14,894 nt of DNA from an uncultured Rubrobacteraceae bacterium (GCA_902805985.1 CADCUW010000342.1:1-14894); one strand, 5' to 3'; shown: positions 1 to 6,885, numbered from the stretch's first letter. Program-made: numbers and translations. Notes: generated by a model not told the origin, from the letters alone.

Positions 1-393
1 CCCGGCATGGTGCCCCACTTCTTCGTCGGCGGCGGGGCCGGGGTGTTCGGCAACGCAACCGGCGGCAGGCGGGGGGCCGTCTTCGGGGCTTTCGCCAACG
101 GCCTCATCATCACCTTCCTGCCCGCCCTGCTGCTGGGCTACCTGGGCCAGCTGGGCCTCGCCAACACCACCTTCGGGGACTCCGACTTCGCCTGGGCTGG
201 GATAGTATTGGGCTTCGTGGCGGAGGCGGGTGTCGTCTTCGCCTGGGCCCTGGCCGCTCTGTTCGTGGCGCTCGTCTTCGTGCTGGGCTACCTGTTCCCC
301 GTGCTGCGACCTCGTCACGAGACCGCTGAGGAGGATCCGGCGGAAGGGGAGGTTGCGGAAGCAGGACCCGCAGAACGTGAACGGACGACGTAG
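1..393 (+). CDS. ulaA: PTS ascorbate-type IIC permease, C-terminal part
   Basis: The reading frame is open from base 1 and ends with TAG at 391-393, so only the last 130 codons are visible and the 5' end lies outside. The residues around [13 protein letters not shown] and [11 protein letters not shown] match the C-terminal half of UlaA/SgaT, the membrane IIC component that takes up ascorbate or a related sugar acid and passes it on phosphorylated. Two to three hydrophobic segments are visible, then a charged tail rich in Glu and Ala that is probably cytoplasmic. The family match is seen in the motifs. The substrate is inferred from family membership and could be another pentose-type acid. IIA and IIB partners would lie upstream, outside the window. 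Confidence 0.8.
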   Translation, partial: PGMVPHFFVGGGAGVFGNATGGRRGAVFGAFANGLIITFLPALLLGYLGQLGLANTTFGDSDFAWAGIVLGFVAEAGVVFAWALAALFVALVFVLGYLFPVLRPRHETAEEDPAEGEVAEAGPAERERTT

Positions 394-432
394 GATCCGG
401 AAGTGAAGACGGCGGGGCACGGTCTCGGTTTG

Positions 433-463
433 ACCTGCCTTCTGCCGAGGTGTTTGGGCAGGT
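433..463. repeat. 7-bp inverted repeat upstream of the symporter gene
   Basis: ACCTGCC (433-439) and GGCAGGT (457-463) are exact complements around a 17-base loop, in the 109-base gap between the ulaA-like gene and the symporter gene. A TTGACC (430-435) overlaps the left arm and could be a -35 element, but no good -10 follows at the right spacing. It could be an operator or a weak hairpin. The sequence alone does not decide. Confidence 0.3.
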
Positions 464-502
464 AGGCAAAGGCATGGGCATTATGGAACAAGGGAGCAGA
501 AA

Positions 503-2125
503 ATGAGGGAAGGCGTAGCTGTAATAGTCGGCCTCTACTTCGCCGCCCTCATAGGGTGGTCCTTGTACAACTTTGTAAGGGACTATCGCAGAGAAGGCAG
601 CGAGGAGAGCCGCTACGTCGGTGCCCGCTCCTTCGGGACCGGGGCGCTCGTCGCCACGTTCGTGGCCGCTTGGGCCAGCAACTACACGCTGCTGGCTGCT
701 GCCGAGAGCGGCTTCAATTTCGGTATCTCGGGGCCGATCTGGTACGCGCTGGGCGTGGGCCTGCCGCTTCTGTTCTTCGTCTGGCCGGTGAACCTCGTCG
801 CCAGGATAAGGGAATCGATGCCCGAGGGGGTGACGATGATCGAGTACGTGGGCAGACGTTACGACGAGAAGACCCGTTTGGTCTCTCTGGTCGTGGTGAT
901 GCTCGCGTCCATCTTGTACATAATCTCGGTGGTGCTGGCCGTTGGGATCGTGCTGTCCTCCCTTCTGAATATCGGCTCTAACACGGCCATCGCGGTGGGC
1001 GGGGCGGTCCTGATAATCTACACAGCCTTAGGGGGCTTCGAGGCCACGGTGCGGTCCCACGTCTACCAGCTCGCTATAGCCGGGCTGGGGGTGGCGGTAG
1101 CGTTGATCCTTACCGCAAGAGAGGTGGGTCTGAGCCAGTTCGTGGCCAACATACCCCAAGATAGCCTCAACGTATTGGGATGGGGCCCGGTCGGTATGCT
1201 GGACTTCTTCCTGGTCCTTACGGCCTTCACCATCGCATCCCCCGTAATCTGGCAAAGGCTATTCGCTGCGAGGGACACCCGTGCGGCCACCCGCGCGGTG
1301 TGGTGGTTCCCGTTTGTGTGGATGCCGTTCGCCGTGGGTGCGGGGATAATGGGTATGGCGGCGGCGAGGCTGCTGCCGAACATAAGCCCCAGCTCCGCCG
1401 CGACGGACCTGGTGGTGAACCTGTTCCCGACCTGGGCCACCATCCTGTTCCTTCTCGGTGCCTTGGCACTAATCTTCTCTTCGGGGGACGCCGCCATAAA
1501 CAACGTCGCCTCCATCGCCCAGGTCGACATAGTAGACAACTATCTTGGGGCGTCCCTGAGCCGTCGCCAGAACCTCTACCTGAGCTTCGCCCTGCAAATC
1601 GGGCTCGGGATAGTAGGGATCGTGGGCGCCCTTTTCATAGAGAGCATCTTGACGCTGCTAGTGATCAACAGCGCCATCAATCTGTCCCTGCTTCTACCCC
1701 TGTACCTGGGCCTGCTCTGGAGGGGTGCGCACCCGACCGCGGCGTTCTGGTCGATCCTCCTCAGCCTCGGCGTCGGAGGCACCCTCATTGTGGCGGGCCA
1801 GGGACCCCGTGCTGACCTGGCCGCCGTACTCATCTCCGCAGCAGTCTTCGTCGGCCTGTCGTACTTCCTGAACGCTCGAGAGGGGGCGGCGCGGGAGCCC
1901 GCCGAGGGCGCGGAGGGGACGGCACAGGGGATGCCCGGCGTGGTGATTGCCGTCATCGCCATCGTGGCGGCGTACGGGATCCTTTACGCCGTGGCCTCGG
2001 TATTCGCGCAGGCCGTGCTGCAGATACCCTCGGCCGCGATGTACCCGCTGTACGCGTACGCCCTCGTCGGGTGCGTCGCCATGGTACTGGTGTTGCCCGT
2101 ATTCGTCTTGAGAGCAAGCAAGTGA
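503..2125 (+). CDS. sodium:solute symporter family (SSS) transporter
   Basis: This 540-residue polytopic membrane protein is of the sodium:solute symporter family (LeuT fold). These proteins use the inward sodium gradient to import small organic solutes. It has about 13 hydrophobic segments from residue 4 to the C-terminus. The SSGD-AINN segment at residues 326-333 matches the conserved part of the family that contains the serine-rich sodium site. The ATG at 503 is preceded by AGGGAG at 491-496, a good ribosome site. The substrate cannot be read from the sequence. The pyroglutamyl peptidase gene starts 11 bases downstream, which makes pyroglutamate, an N-blocked peptide or an amino acid a reasonable guess. 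Length is normal for the family (about 500-550 residues). Confidence 0.85.
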   Translation: MREGVAVIVGLYFAALIGWSLYNFVRDYRREGSEESRYVGARSFGTGALVATFVAAWASNYTLLAAAESGFNFGISGPIWYALGVGLPLLFFVWPVNLVARIRESMPEGVTMIEYVGRRYDEKTRLVSLVVVMLASILYIISVVLAVGIVLSSLLNIGSNTAIAVGGAVLIIYTALGGFEATVRSHVYQLAIAGLGVAVALILTAREVGLSQFVANIPQDSLNVLGWGPVGMLDFFLVLTAFTIASPVIWQRLFAARDTRAATRAVWWFPFVWMPFAVGAGIMGMAAARLLPNISPSSAATDLVVNLFPTWATILFLLGALALIFSSGDAAINNVASIAQVDIVDNYLGASLSRRQNLYLSFALQIGLGIVGIVGALFIESILTLLVINSAINLSLLLPLYLGLLWRGAHPTAAFWSILLSLGVGGTLIVAGQGPRADLAAVLISAAVFVGLSYFLNAREGAAREPAEGAEGTAQGMPGVVIAVIAIVAAYGILYAVASVFAQAVLQIPSAAMYPLYAYALVGCVAMVLVLPVFVLRASK

Positions 2126-2136
2126 GGTGACGTGAG

Positions 2137-2805
2137 ATGAAGGTGTTGGTCTCCGGCTTCGAGCCATATGGAGAGATGTCGGTCAATCCTACCCAGACCC
2201 TCGTCCGGGAGGCGGAGAGGTTCGACCTCGAAGGCGTAGAGATACATTCGGTCGTGCTGCCCGTCAACTACGACGAGTGCGTGGAGGAGATCGCGGATGT
2301 GATTGATCGCATCCGCCCGGACGTGGTCCTGTCTTGCGGCGTATACCCGGGGCGGGCGGCTGTAACACCCGAAAGGGTCGGTTTAAACGTCAAGGACACG
2401 ATGGCAGAGGACCTGCTGGCCGACAAGAGCGGGAGAAAGCCGGTAGACGAACCCATCAACCCCGCAGGTCCCGACGCCCTTTTCTCCAAGCTCCCTTACC
2501 GGCGGATCGTCCAAAACCTTCTCGCTGCAGGCGTGCCGTCTTACGTCTCCAACACGGCGGGGACCTACATTTGCAACAACACCATGTACGGTGTGTTGGA
2601 CCACATGCGTCGAAACGAACTGCCTACTATCGCCGGGTTCGTGCATTTTCCGGTCTCGACCGAGATGGCCACTGAGAACCCGATACAACCGAGCCTACCG
2701 ATGGAGATTATGGTGGAGGCACTGCGGATTATCCTACGAACCGTAGCGGAGGAATTGGAAGTAAAGAGCACCGAAGCGGAGCTAACAAGATCCTCAAACA
2801 ACTGA
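2137..2805 (+). CDS. pcp: pyroglutamyl-peptidase I (pyrrolidone-carboxylate peptidase)
   Basis: This 222-residue cytoplasmic cysteine peptidase of family C15 removes N-terminal pyroglutamate from peptides. The full catalytic triad is visible: Glu79 in TPERVGLNVKD, Cys146 in SNTAGTYICNN and His170 in GFVHFPV. The N-terminal GFEPYG and the NPT motif bind substrate in the family. Length is normal (about 200-220). The ATG at 2137 follows GAGGTGA and lies 11 bases after the symporter stop, so the two are very likely cotranscribed. The last 15 or so residues (KSTEAELTRSSNN) extend past the usual end and look unstructured. The role, releasing free pyroglutamate and a shortened peptide for catabolism, follows from the family. 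Confidence 0.93.
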   Translation: MKVLVSGFEPYGEMSVNPTQTLVREAERFDLEGVEIHSVVLPVNYDECVEEIADVIDRIRPDVVLSCGVYPGRAAVTPERVGLNVKDTMAEDLLADKSGRKPVDEPINPAGPDALFSKLPYRRIVQNLLAAGVPSYVSNTAGTYICNNTMYGVLDHMRRNELPTIAGFVHFPVSTEMATENPIQPSLPMEIMVEALRIILRTVAEELEVKSTEAELTRSSNN

Positions 2806-2824
2806 GCGCGTAGCCTCGCGTCTT

Positions 2825-3124
2825 ATGCGAGAACCGCCGCGCTCGTACGTCCTGTGCGGAACGCCGCGCACGGGCAGTACCCTGCTGTGCGGCTTGCTCC
2901 CTTCGAGCGGCGTCCTCGGTCGGCCCGAGTCGTACTTCCGCGAGCCCGACGAGGTCGCCTGGGCCGAAATGTTCGGCCTCGCCACCGAGGGCGGGCGCGT
3001 CCGGAACTACCGTGCCTTCGTGAACGCGGCGCGAAGTGCCGGTACGTCGAACAACGGCGTGTTCGGTGCCCGGATCATGTCTCCGAAGGTCGCGGGTTCG
3101 AGCCCCGTCGGTCACCCACTCTAA
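2825..3124 (+). pseudogene. Stf0-type sulfotransferase, truncated 5' fragment
   Basis: Residues 6-85 match the N-terminus of Stf0/LpsS-type sulfotransferases, which move sulfate from PAPS to a sugar such as trehalose. CGTPRTGSTLLC (residues 11-22) is the 5'-phosphosulfate-binding loop, and GRPESYFREPDE and NNGVFGARIM are further family motifs. The match stops exactly after Met85 (codon 3077-3079), where the family normally continues with Trp. The remaining 14 residues (SPKVAGSSPVGHPL) are read from a tRNA 3' half and are not sulfotransferase. Full-length members have roughly 240-270 residues, so the catalytic C-terminal two thirds are missing. It begins 19 bases after pcp and has no convincing ribosome site. 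It is almost certainly a non-functional remnant. Confidence 0.8.
3080..3116 (+). other. 3' half of a tRNA (probably tRNA-His): integration-site scar
   Basis: The T arm is intact: stem 3092-3096 (GCGGG) pairs with 3104-3108 (CCCGT, one G-U pair) around the canonical loop TTCGAGC at 3097-3103. The seven acceptor bases CGGTCAC (3109-3115) and one discriminator C (3116) follow. Encoded CCA is absent. A C discriminator is characteristic of tRNA-His. Upstream, AGGTC fits a variable loop and TCCGA the 3' anticodon stem, but further 5' the sequence is sulfotransferase coding DNA, so no complete cloverleaf exists. tRNA 3' halves are classic targets of tyrosine recombinases and one lies just downstream, so this is best read as one end (att site) of an integrated or decayed element. 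The tRNA identity is inferred. Confidence 0.7.
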
Positions 3125-3158
3125 TCCTCTATAGGTAAGCCTAATGCTTGAAAATCAA

Positions 3159-3187
3159 AGAGGGCCGGGAGACTATCCCGGCCCTCT
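3159..3187 (-). terminator. rho-independent terminator for the integrase remnant
   Basis: AGAGGGCCGGGA (3159-3170) and TCCCGGCCCTCT (3176-3187) form a perfect 12-bp stem around GACTA. Read on the minus strand it is followed by TTGATTTT, the expected U-rich tract. It lies just beyond the integrase stop at 3202. Confidence 0.8.
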
Positions 3188-3201
3188 CTGACAGTGACCC
3201 G

Positions 3202-3892
3202 CTACGATAGGGCCCCTTCGAGGGCGGATACCGCCTCGTCCTGTATGTCCGGCAGCACGTGGGAGTAGGTGTCCATCGTCTGCGAGATCGTCGCGTGGCC
3301 TATATCTCCTGGACGATTTTCGGGTTGACGTTGCGAGAGAGCAGGAGCGTGGCGCACGTGTGACGCAGGTCATGCAATCGGAAGGTGGGGGAGAGCCCGG
3401 CCCGTTCCAGGAGCTTCTTGAAGTCCCGCTGATAAAAGTTGGTGTGGTCGAGGGGCCTCTACCCACGCGGTTCGGGGAGATGAGGCCATGGTCCTTCCGC
3501 AGCCCGGCCAGTTGCATCCTCTCCTCTAGCTGGCGCTTGCGGTGTGCTCTGAGAGGATCTGCTGTCTGCCGGGTCAGCCTCACGCTACGGCCCTTGCCAG
3601 ACTTCGGCAGGTAGAACGAGCCGTTCTGTAGGATACGCTGGACCCGAAGTGTGGCGGCGTCGAGGTCCACGGCATCCCACCGCGGCCCCAGCAACTCACC
3701 TTGGCGTAGTCCGGTGTTCACAGCCGTGACGTAGAGGGCTTCGTATGGCTGGCGAGCCTTTTGAGCGCGTAGATCTTCAGCTTTCTCGTTTCCATCGAAG
3801 ATGGTCCGAGAATAGCTGGCCTCCCTACGAAAATGGTACTGGAGTCCTATGCGCATCTGCTCCCTGAACCGTAAGTTACCAATGTTACACAA
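3202..3892 (-). pseudogene. tyrosine recombinase (phage-type integrase), truncated and frameshifted
   Basis: On the minus strand all the catalytic landmarks of a tyrosine integrase are present, but in three frames. The first part, from about 3892, contains NTGLRQGELLG (the first catalytic Arg) and LPKSGKGRSVRL (the beta-hairpin Lys). Near 3457-3463 the frame shifts by the equivalent of a one-base deletion; the second frame carries LDHTNFYQRDFKKLL and HDLRHTCATLLL (the His-x-x-Arg motif). At about 3296-3302 this frame meets TAG inside VQEI, and a second one-base loss moves to GHATISQTMDTYSHV (second His and the nucleophilic Tyr). That frame ends at TAG, 3204-3202. The arm-binding and core-binding domains (roughly the first 170 residues of a normal integrase) are missing upstream. 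The element is therefore immobile by its own enzyme. Confidence 0.85.
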
Positions 3893-3947
3893 GAGGATCG
3901 AGGAGCAACGCTACTGTCCCTTGCCCGGCTGACTAAAGGAAGTAGAG

Positions 3948-4055
3948 ATGAAGGAACTAATTCTGCTATTGGCCCTGGCAACCTTTGTGGTGGTCTTCGT
4001 GTTCGGGGCGGTGCTTGCACACCTCGATAGGCGGCTTCCACGTAGCGGTGAGTAG
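3948..4055 (+). CDS. 35-residue single-span membrane peptide
   Basis: ATG at 3948 follows AAAGGAAG, a well-placed ribosome site, and the frame runs to TAG at 4053-4055. The peptide has a short charged start (MKE), about 20 uninterrupted hydrophobic residues (LILLLALATFVVVFVFGAVL) and a basic tail (HLDRRLPRSGE). This predicts one membrane span. The strong ribosome site, the clean hydrophobic block and the 28-base gap to the secreted repeat protein argue for a real gene in an operon with it. I do not recognise a family. It could also be a leader peptide or a chance ORF. Confidence 0.5.
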   Translation: MKELILLLALATFVVVFVFGAVLAHLDRRLPRSGE

Positions 4056-4083
4056 AGTAACGTCAGCAGGAAAGGGAGGAAAG

Positions 4084-5547
4084 ATGTCGGGAGTGACCAA
4101 TCTCAGGGGAGTGGCGACGTCGGTGTTGGCGGTTATGGCGGCGGTCTTGCTGGCGCTGGCGTACCTCATGGGCGTGGGTACGCGGCAGGCCGACGCGGCT
4201 GGGCCGACTCGATATGAGGTGACGAACCTCGATCCGCTGTGGACTAACAGCATTGGCCGCGACATCGATGAACCCGGCCGGGTCGCCGGGCAGGGGCAGA
4301 GCCCTACTGGACAGGCGCGCGCCTTTCTGTGGGAGGGTGGGGTTACGCGGGACCTCGGTGTGCCCGCCGGGGGCAACCTTAGCCGGGCCCGAGGCATGAA
4401 CGACTCCGGGGACGTGGTGGGGGAGTGGCGAATCCTGGTCGGCGGGCAGCAGAGGTTGAGGGCTTTCCTGTACGAGGACGGCCGGATGAAGGACATGAAC
4501 GGCCTGATCCCGGCCGGCTCCGGGTGGCAATTGACCGGCGCGCAGGCCATCAACGAGTCAGGCCAGATCGTCGGCGCGGGCACCACGAACAACCAGACGC
4601 GCGCGTTCCTCTACGAGAACGGCGCCCTGACCGATCTCGGAGAGGATCTCGAAACCCCGTACAGCGCCGCCTGGGGCGTCAACGACTCAGGGGACGTGGT
4701 CGGCGGGGCGGGAGGTTCGGAGGGCCAGACAGAGGCCTTCGTCTACCGCAGCGGGACGGTGGATTGGCTCGGCAAAGACGATGGTTTCTCGGCCAGCGAG
4801 GCCGTTGGGGTCAACAACTCCGGCCATGCTATCGGGTGGTCGTTCAACCCGGGGCAGAGCTCACCCCAGGGTCGAGCTTTCCTCTACGACGGAGGGGACG
4901 GGGAGGCGGGGATCGAACCCCTTCAGCCCCTCTCCGGCGACGTCTACAGCAGGGCGCGCGACGTCGACGAGGCCGGCCGGGTGGTCGGGTGGTCGCGAAA
5001 CGACGTCGCCGGCGCGCCCCAGTCAGAGCAGTTCTCCGCGACTTTGTGGGCGAACGGACAGGTCATGGACCTGAACGAGCTGATACCGCCGGACTCGGGT
5101 TGGAAGCTCGTCGACACGTACGCGATCAACGAGTCCGGCCAGATCACCGGCTCTGGCTACAAGGACGGCCGCCTGCAGGCCTTCCTCCTGAACCCCGTCT
5201 ACGACTTTAGCGGCTTCTTCGCCCCGGTCGATAACCCCCCGACGGTCAACGCCGTGAAGGCCGGGCGTGCCGTTCCGGTGAAGTTCAGCCTCTCGGGAGA
5301 CCAGGGCCTCGACGTCATCGAGGAGACCTACCCAAGATCGCAGCAGGTGCCGTGCGACGCGGCTGATTCTGCGGACGGGATCGAGGAGACCACGTCCGCG
5401 AACACCGGCGGCCTTACCTACGACGCCGCTGCGGACGAATACACCTACGTCTGGAAGACCCACAGGGCGTGGACCGGTTGCCGGCAGATGGTGCTGAAAC
5501 TCGACGACGGCACGGTGCACCGGGCAACCTTCGACTTCTCCAGCTAA
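4084..5547 (+). CDS. secreted HAF-repeat protein with C-terminal PxKF-like domain
   Basis: The product is 487 residues. The ATG at 4084 is chosen because GGGAGG precedes it and a signal peptide begins there: hydrophobic residues 11-31 and an A-D-A cleavage site at 36-38. An upstream in-frame GTG (3985) would overlap the small ORF and bury the signal. Six repeats of the type RAFLYENG...GVNDSGDVVG lie at residues 79-114, 126-165, 173-208, 217-252, 264-303 and 318-357. Half-repeats lie at about 57-70 (GRDIDEPGRVAG) and 363-371 (RLQAFLLNP). This is the extracellular HAF repeat pattern. Residues 372-487 contain AGRAVPVKFSL and end in VLKLDDGTVHRATFDF, matching PxKF-type domains. The only two cysteines, 424 and 466, both lie there and may form a disulfide. 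It is probably a cell-surface or secreted binding protein. Its function is unknown. Confidence 0.82.
   Translation: MSGVTNLRGVATSVLAVMAAVLLALAYLMGVGTRQADAAGPTRYEVTNLDPLWTNSIGRDIDEPGRVAGQGQSPTGQARAFLWEGGVTRDLGVPAGGNLSRARGMNDSGDVVGEWRILVGGQQRLRAFLYEDGRMKDMNGLIPAGSGWQLTGAQAINESGQIVGAGTTNNQTRAFLYENGALTDLGEDLETPYSAAWGVNDSGDVVGGAGGSEGQTEAFVYRSGTVDWLGKDDGFSASEAVGVNNSGHAIGWSFNPGQSSPQGRAFLYDGGDGEAGIEPLQPLSGDVYSRARDVDEAGRVVGWSRNDVAGAPQSEQFSATLWANGQVMDLNELIPPDSGWKLVDTYAINESGQITGSGYKDGRLQAFLLNPVYDFSGFFAPVDNPPTVNAVKAGRAVPVKFSLSGDQGLDVIEETYPRSQQVPCDAADSADGIEETTSANTGGLTYDAAADEYTYVWKTHRAWTGCRQMVLKLDDGTVHRATFDFSS
4318..5154 (+). repeat. six tandem HAF-type repeats (about 36-40 residues each)
   Basis: The DNA encodes six diverged repeats inside the secreted protein. 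Each runs from an AFLY/AFLW strand through a turn rich in Gly and Leu to an I/V-N-x-S-G-x-I/V-x-G motif. Repeats two and six are the most alike (both contain LIPxxSGW and AINESGQI), which suggests internal duplication of a larger block. With the half-repeats at both ends the count is compatible with seven propeller blades. Confidence 0.75.
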
Positions 5548-5559
5548 CCGCGTCCAATA

Positions 5560-5596
5560 GAGGATTCGGGACCTTTCTCACAGGTCCCGAATCCTC
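5560..5596 (+). terminator. perfect 15-bp hairpin after the secreted-protein gene
   Basis: GAGGATTCGGGACCT (5560-5574) and AGGTCCCGAATCCTC (5582-5596) are exact complements around TTCTCAC. It starts 12 bases after the stop codon, the place for a terminator. No T-run follows on either strand, so it is either a U-less terminator of the kind proposed for high-GC actinobacteria or an mRNA-stabilising 3' hairpin. Confidence 0.6.
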
Positions 5597-5864
5597 GCGT
5601 GGCAAGTCGGTCGCGTACCGGCGATCGACGCTAACTTGGCACCACCCGGCACGCCAGGCGCGGAGGTTTCGAGCAACCCTGGGTAGGGAGGCCTGATCCC
5701 CGAACGCTCTCTGCAACATAAGGCGATACTTTGAGACGATAACGGGCGGATCGTGCCCACGATGGCCGTGGGGCCTGGCCCCGCCGCTCCGCCTTGCGTC
5801 CGAGGCCGGACACGATACGGGTAGGATCTCCCGAAGATGTCGGTCGTCCGGCACGATGCGTTTA
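5597..5864. other. intergenic region, no gene recognised
   Basis: The gap between the secreted-protein gene and the LCP gene totals 354 bases. Besides the hairpin at its left end and the promoter at its right end I see no coding frame with family resemblance. Two short palindromes are visible: GGGGCCTGGCCCC at 5770-5782 and GTCCG/CGGAC around 5799-5812. I compared the region with known cell-wall riboswitches (the c-di-AMP ydaO type) and could not match the conserved core. Confidence 0.4.
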
Positions 5865-5893
5865 TTGCTTTGAGCTGCGCGCGAGATTAGACT
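5865..5893 (+). promoter_or_regulatory. predicted promoter of the LCP gene, possibly leaderless
   Basis: TTGCTT (5865-5870) and TAGACT (5888-5893) are spaced by exactly 17 bases and resemble the vegetative -35 and -10. The -10 fits TANNNT and ends 8 bases before the ATG at 5902, so transcription would start at or just before the start codon. That geometry is typical of leaderless actinobacterial genes. The GGGG directly ahead of the ATG is too close to serve as a normal ribosome site. Confidence 0.55.
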
Positions 5894-5901
5894 TGCCGGG
5901 G

Positions 5902-6843
5902 ATGAGGGACTTTCAGGACTACACGAAGGAGTCCGGTGCTGCGCGCCGCCGGTGGTGGGTGTGGTCCCTGCCGATCGTTCTCGTGGCGCTCGTGGTCGGG
6001 GGGGTGGCGCTGGCTTACGAGCCCGAGCGGACCGAGACGACCGCACCCGAGCCTCTGGACGCCTCTCCGACCAGTTGGGTCGAGAGGATGTTCGGCGGGG
6101 GGGAGAAGGTAGGGGACGAGCCCTTCAACGTGCTGGTGCTCGGGGTGGACGAGCGGCCGGAGAGCGAGGAGCAGGGGAGCCGGACCGACACGATCATGCT
6201 GGTCAGGGTGGACCCGGGGACCGGGGACGTGAACCTGCTCTCGGTGCCGCGGGACCTGCTGGTGGAGGTAGCTCCCGGCGAGGAGAACAGGATCAACGCC
6301 GCCTACAACTTCGGCGGCATCGACCAGACGGTCACGGCTTTCGAGGAGTACTCGGAGGTGGACGTGGACCACTACGCGGTGGTTGATTTCGAGGGCTTCA
6401 GGGACGTCATCAACGCGATGGGCGGCGTGGAGGTGGACGTCGAGGACGAGATCCCGCCGAAGTACGAGATCGAGGACGGCCTCCAGACCCTCAACGGCCA
6501 GCAAGCCCTCTTCTACGCCCGCTACCGCGGCACCGCCGGCGGCGACCTCGACCGGATCGAACGCCAGCAGCGGCTCGTGGCCGCCCTGCGCAGCCAGGCT
6601 TTCGACTGGAATACCGTGAAGCAACTGCCGACCATCCTCAGGGTGGCGGACCGCAACGTCCTGACCGACCTCGGCCTGGGCCAGGGCGTAACCCTCGGGC
6701 GCGTCCTCGTGAGGCGCGGACCCAACTCCCAGATGACCGCCCAGCAACTGCGGGGAGACCCCGAGACCCTGGAGAACGGCGACCAGGTCCTCGTGCCTGA
6801 CGAGGAGGCGAACAGGGAGATGCTGGACGAGTTCCGCTACTAG
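5902..6843 (+). CDS. LytR-CpsA-Psr (LCP) family cell-wall ligase
   Basis: This 313-residue membrane-anchored enzyme belongs to the family that transfers lipid-linked glycopolymers (teichoic-acid-like polymers, arabinogalactan or capsule) to peptidoglycan outside the cell. It has a short cytoplasmic head, one membrane span at residues 19-39, a linker rich in Thr, Glu and Pro, and an LCP domain from about 74 to 232. Family residues seen: SRTDT (93-97), VPRD (115-118), NRINAAY (129-135), the YARYR segment (205-209), and DRIERQQR (217-224), which carry the arginines and aspartates that hold the polyprenyl pyrophosphate and metal. No C-terminal LytR_C domain is present. ATG 5902 is preferred over an upstream in-frame start at 5794 because the promoter overlaps the extra part and the membrane anchor starts soon after 5902. 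It appears to be a single-gene transcript. Confidence 0.88.
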   Translation: MRDFQDYTKESGAARRRWWVWSLPIVLVALVVGGVALAYEPERTETTAPEPLDASPTSWVERMFGGGEKVGDEPFNVLVLGVDERPESEEQGSRTDTIMLVRVDPGTGDVNLLSVPRDLLVEVAPGEENRINAAYNFGGIDQTVTAFEEYSEVDVDHYAVVDFEGFRDVINAMGGVEVDVEDEIPPKYEIEDGLQTLNGQQALFYARYRGTAGGDLDRIERQQRLVAALRSQAFDWNTVKQLPTILRVADRNVLTDLGLGQGVTLGRVLVRRGPNSQMTAQQLRGDPETLENGDQVLVPDEEANREMLDEFRY

Positions 6844-6851
6844 CTCGCCGC

Positions 6852-6885
6852 GAGGCGCCGCCCGCTGTGGCGGCGCCTCTTCTTT
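6852..6885 (+). terminator. rho-independent terminator of the LCP gene
   Basis: GAGGCGCCGCC (6852-6862) and GGCGGCGCCTC (6869-6879) form a perfect 11-bp GC-rich stem with loop CGCTGT, followed by TTCTTT. It sits 8 bases after the LCP stop codon. Confidence 0.9.

Noticed and set aside
430..459. Vegetative promoter for the symporter gene with TTGACC as -35
   Set aside because: No acceptable -10 lies 16-18 bases downstream (TTTGGG or TTGGGC only).
3040..3116. A complete tRNA ending at 3116
   Set aside because: A 4-bp anticodon-like stem (3071-3074 with 3082-3085) can be drawn, but base 33 would be C, no D arm or matching 5' acceptor GTGACCG is present, and the bases upstream clearly encode sulfotransferase residues.
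3080..3124. SPKVAGSSPVGHPL as a genuine protein C-terminus
   Set aside because: It is the usual translation of a tRNA T arm and acceptor strand, not a protein motif.
3202..3892. Programmed frameshifting in the integrase
   Set aside because: Two separate shifts plus loss of the N-terminal domains and no slippery heptamer point to decay.
3985..4083. Upstream GTG start for the HAF protein at 3985
   Set aside because: It overlaps the small membrane ORF, lacks a ribosome site and would hide the signal peptide. ATG 4084 has GGGAGG and the signal peptide in the right place.
5597..5890. c-di-AMP or other cell-wall riboswitch upstream of the LCP gene
   Set aside because: I could not find the conserved core, and the predicted promoter lies downstream of the region, so it would not be in the transcript.
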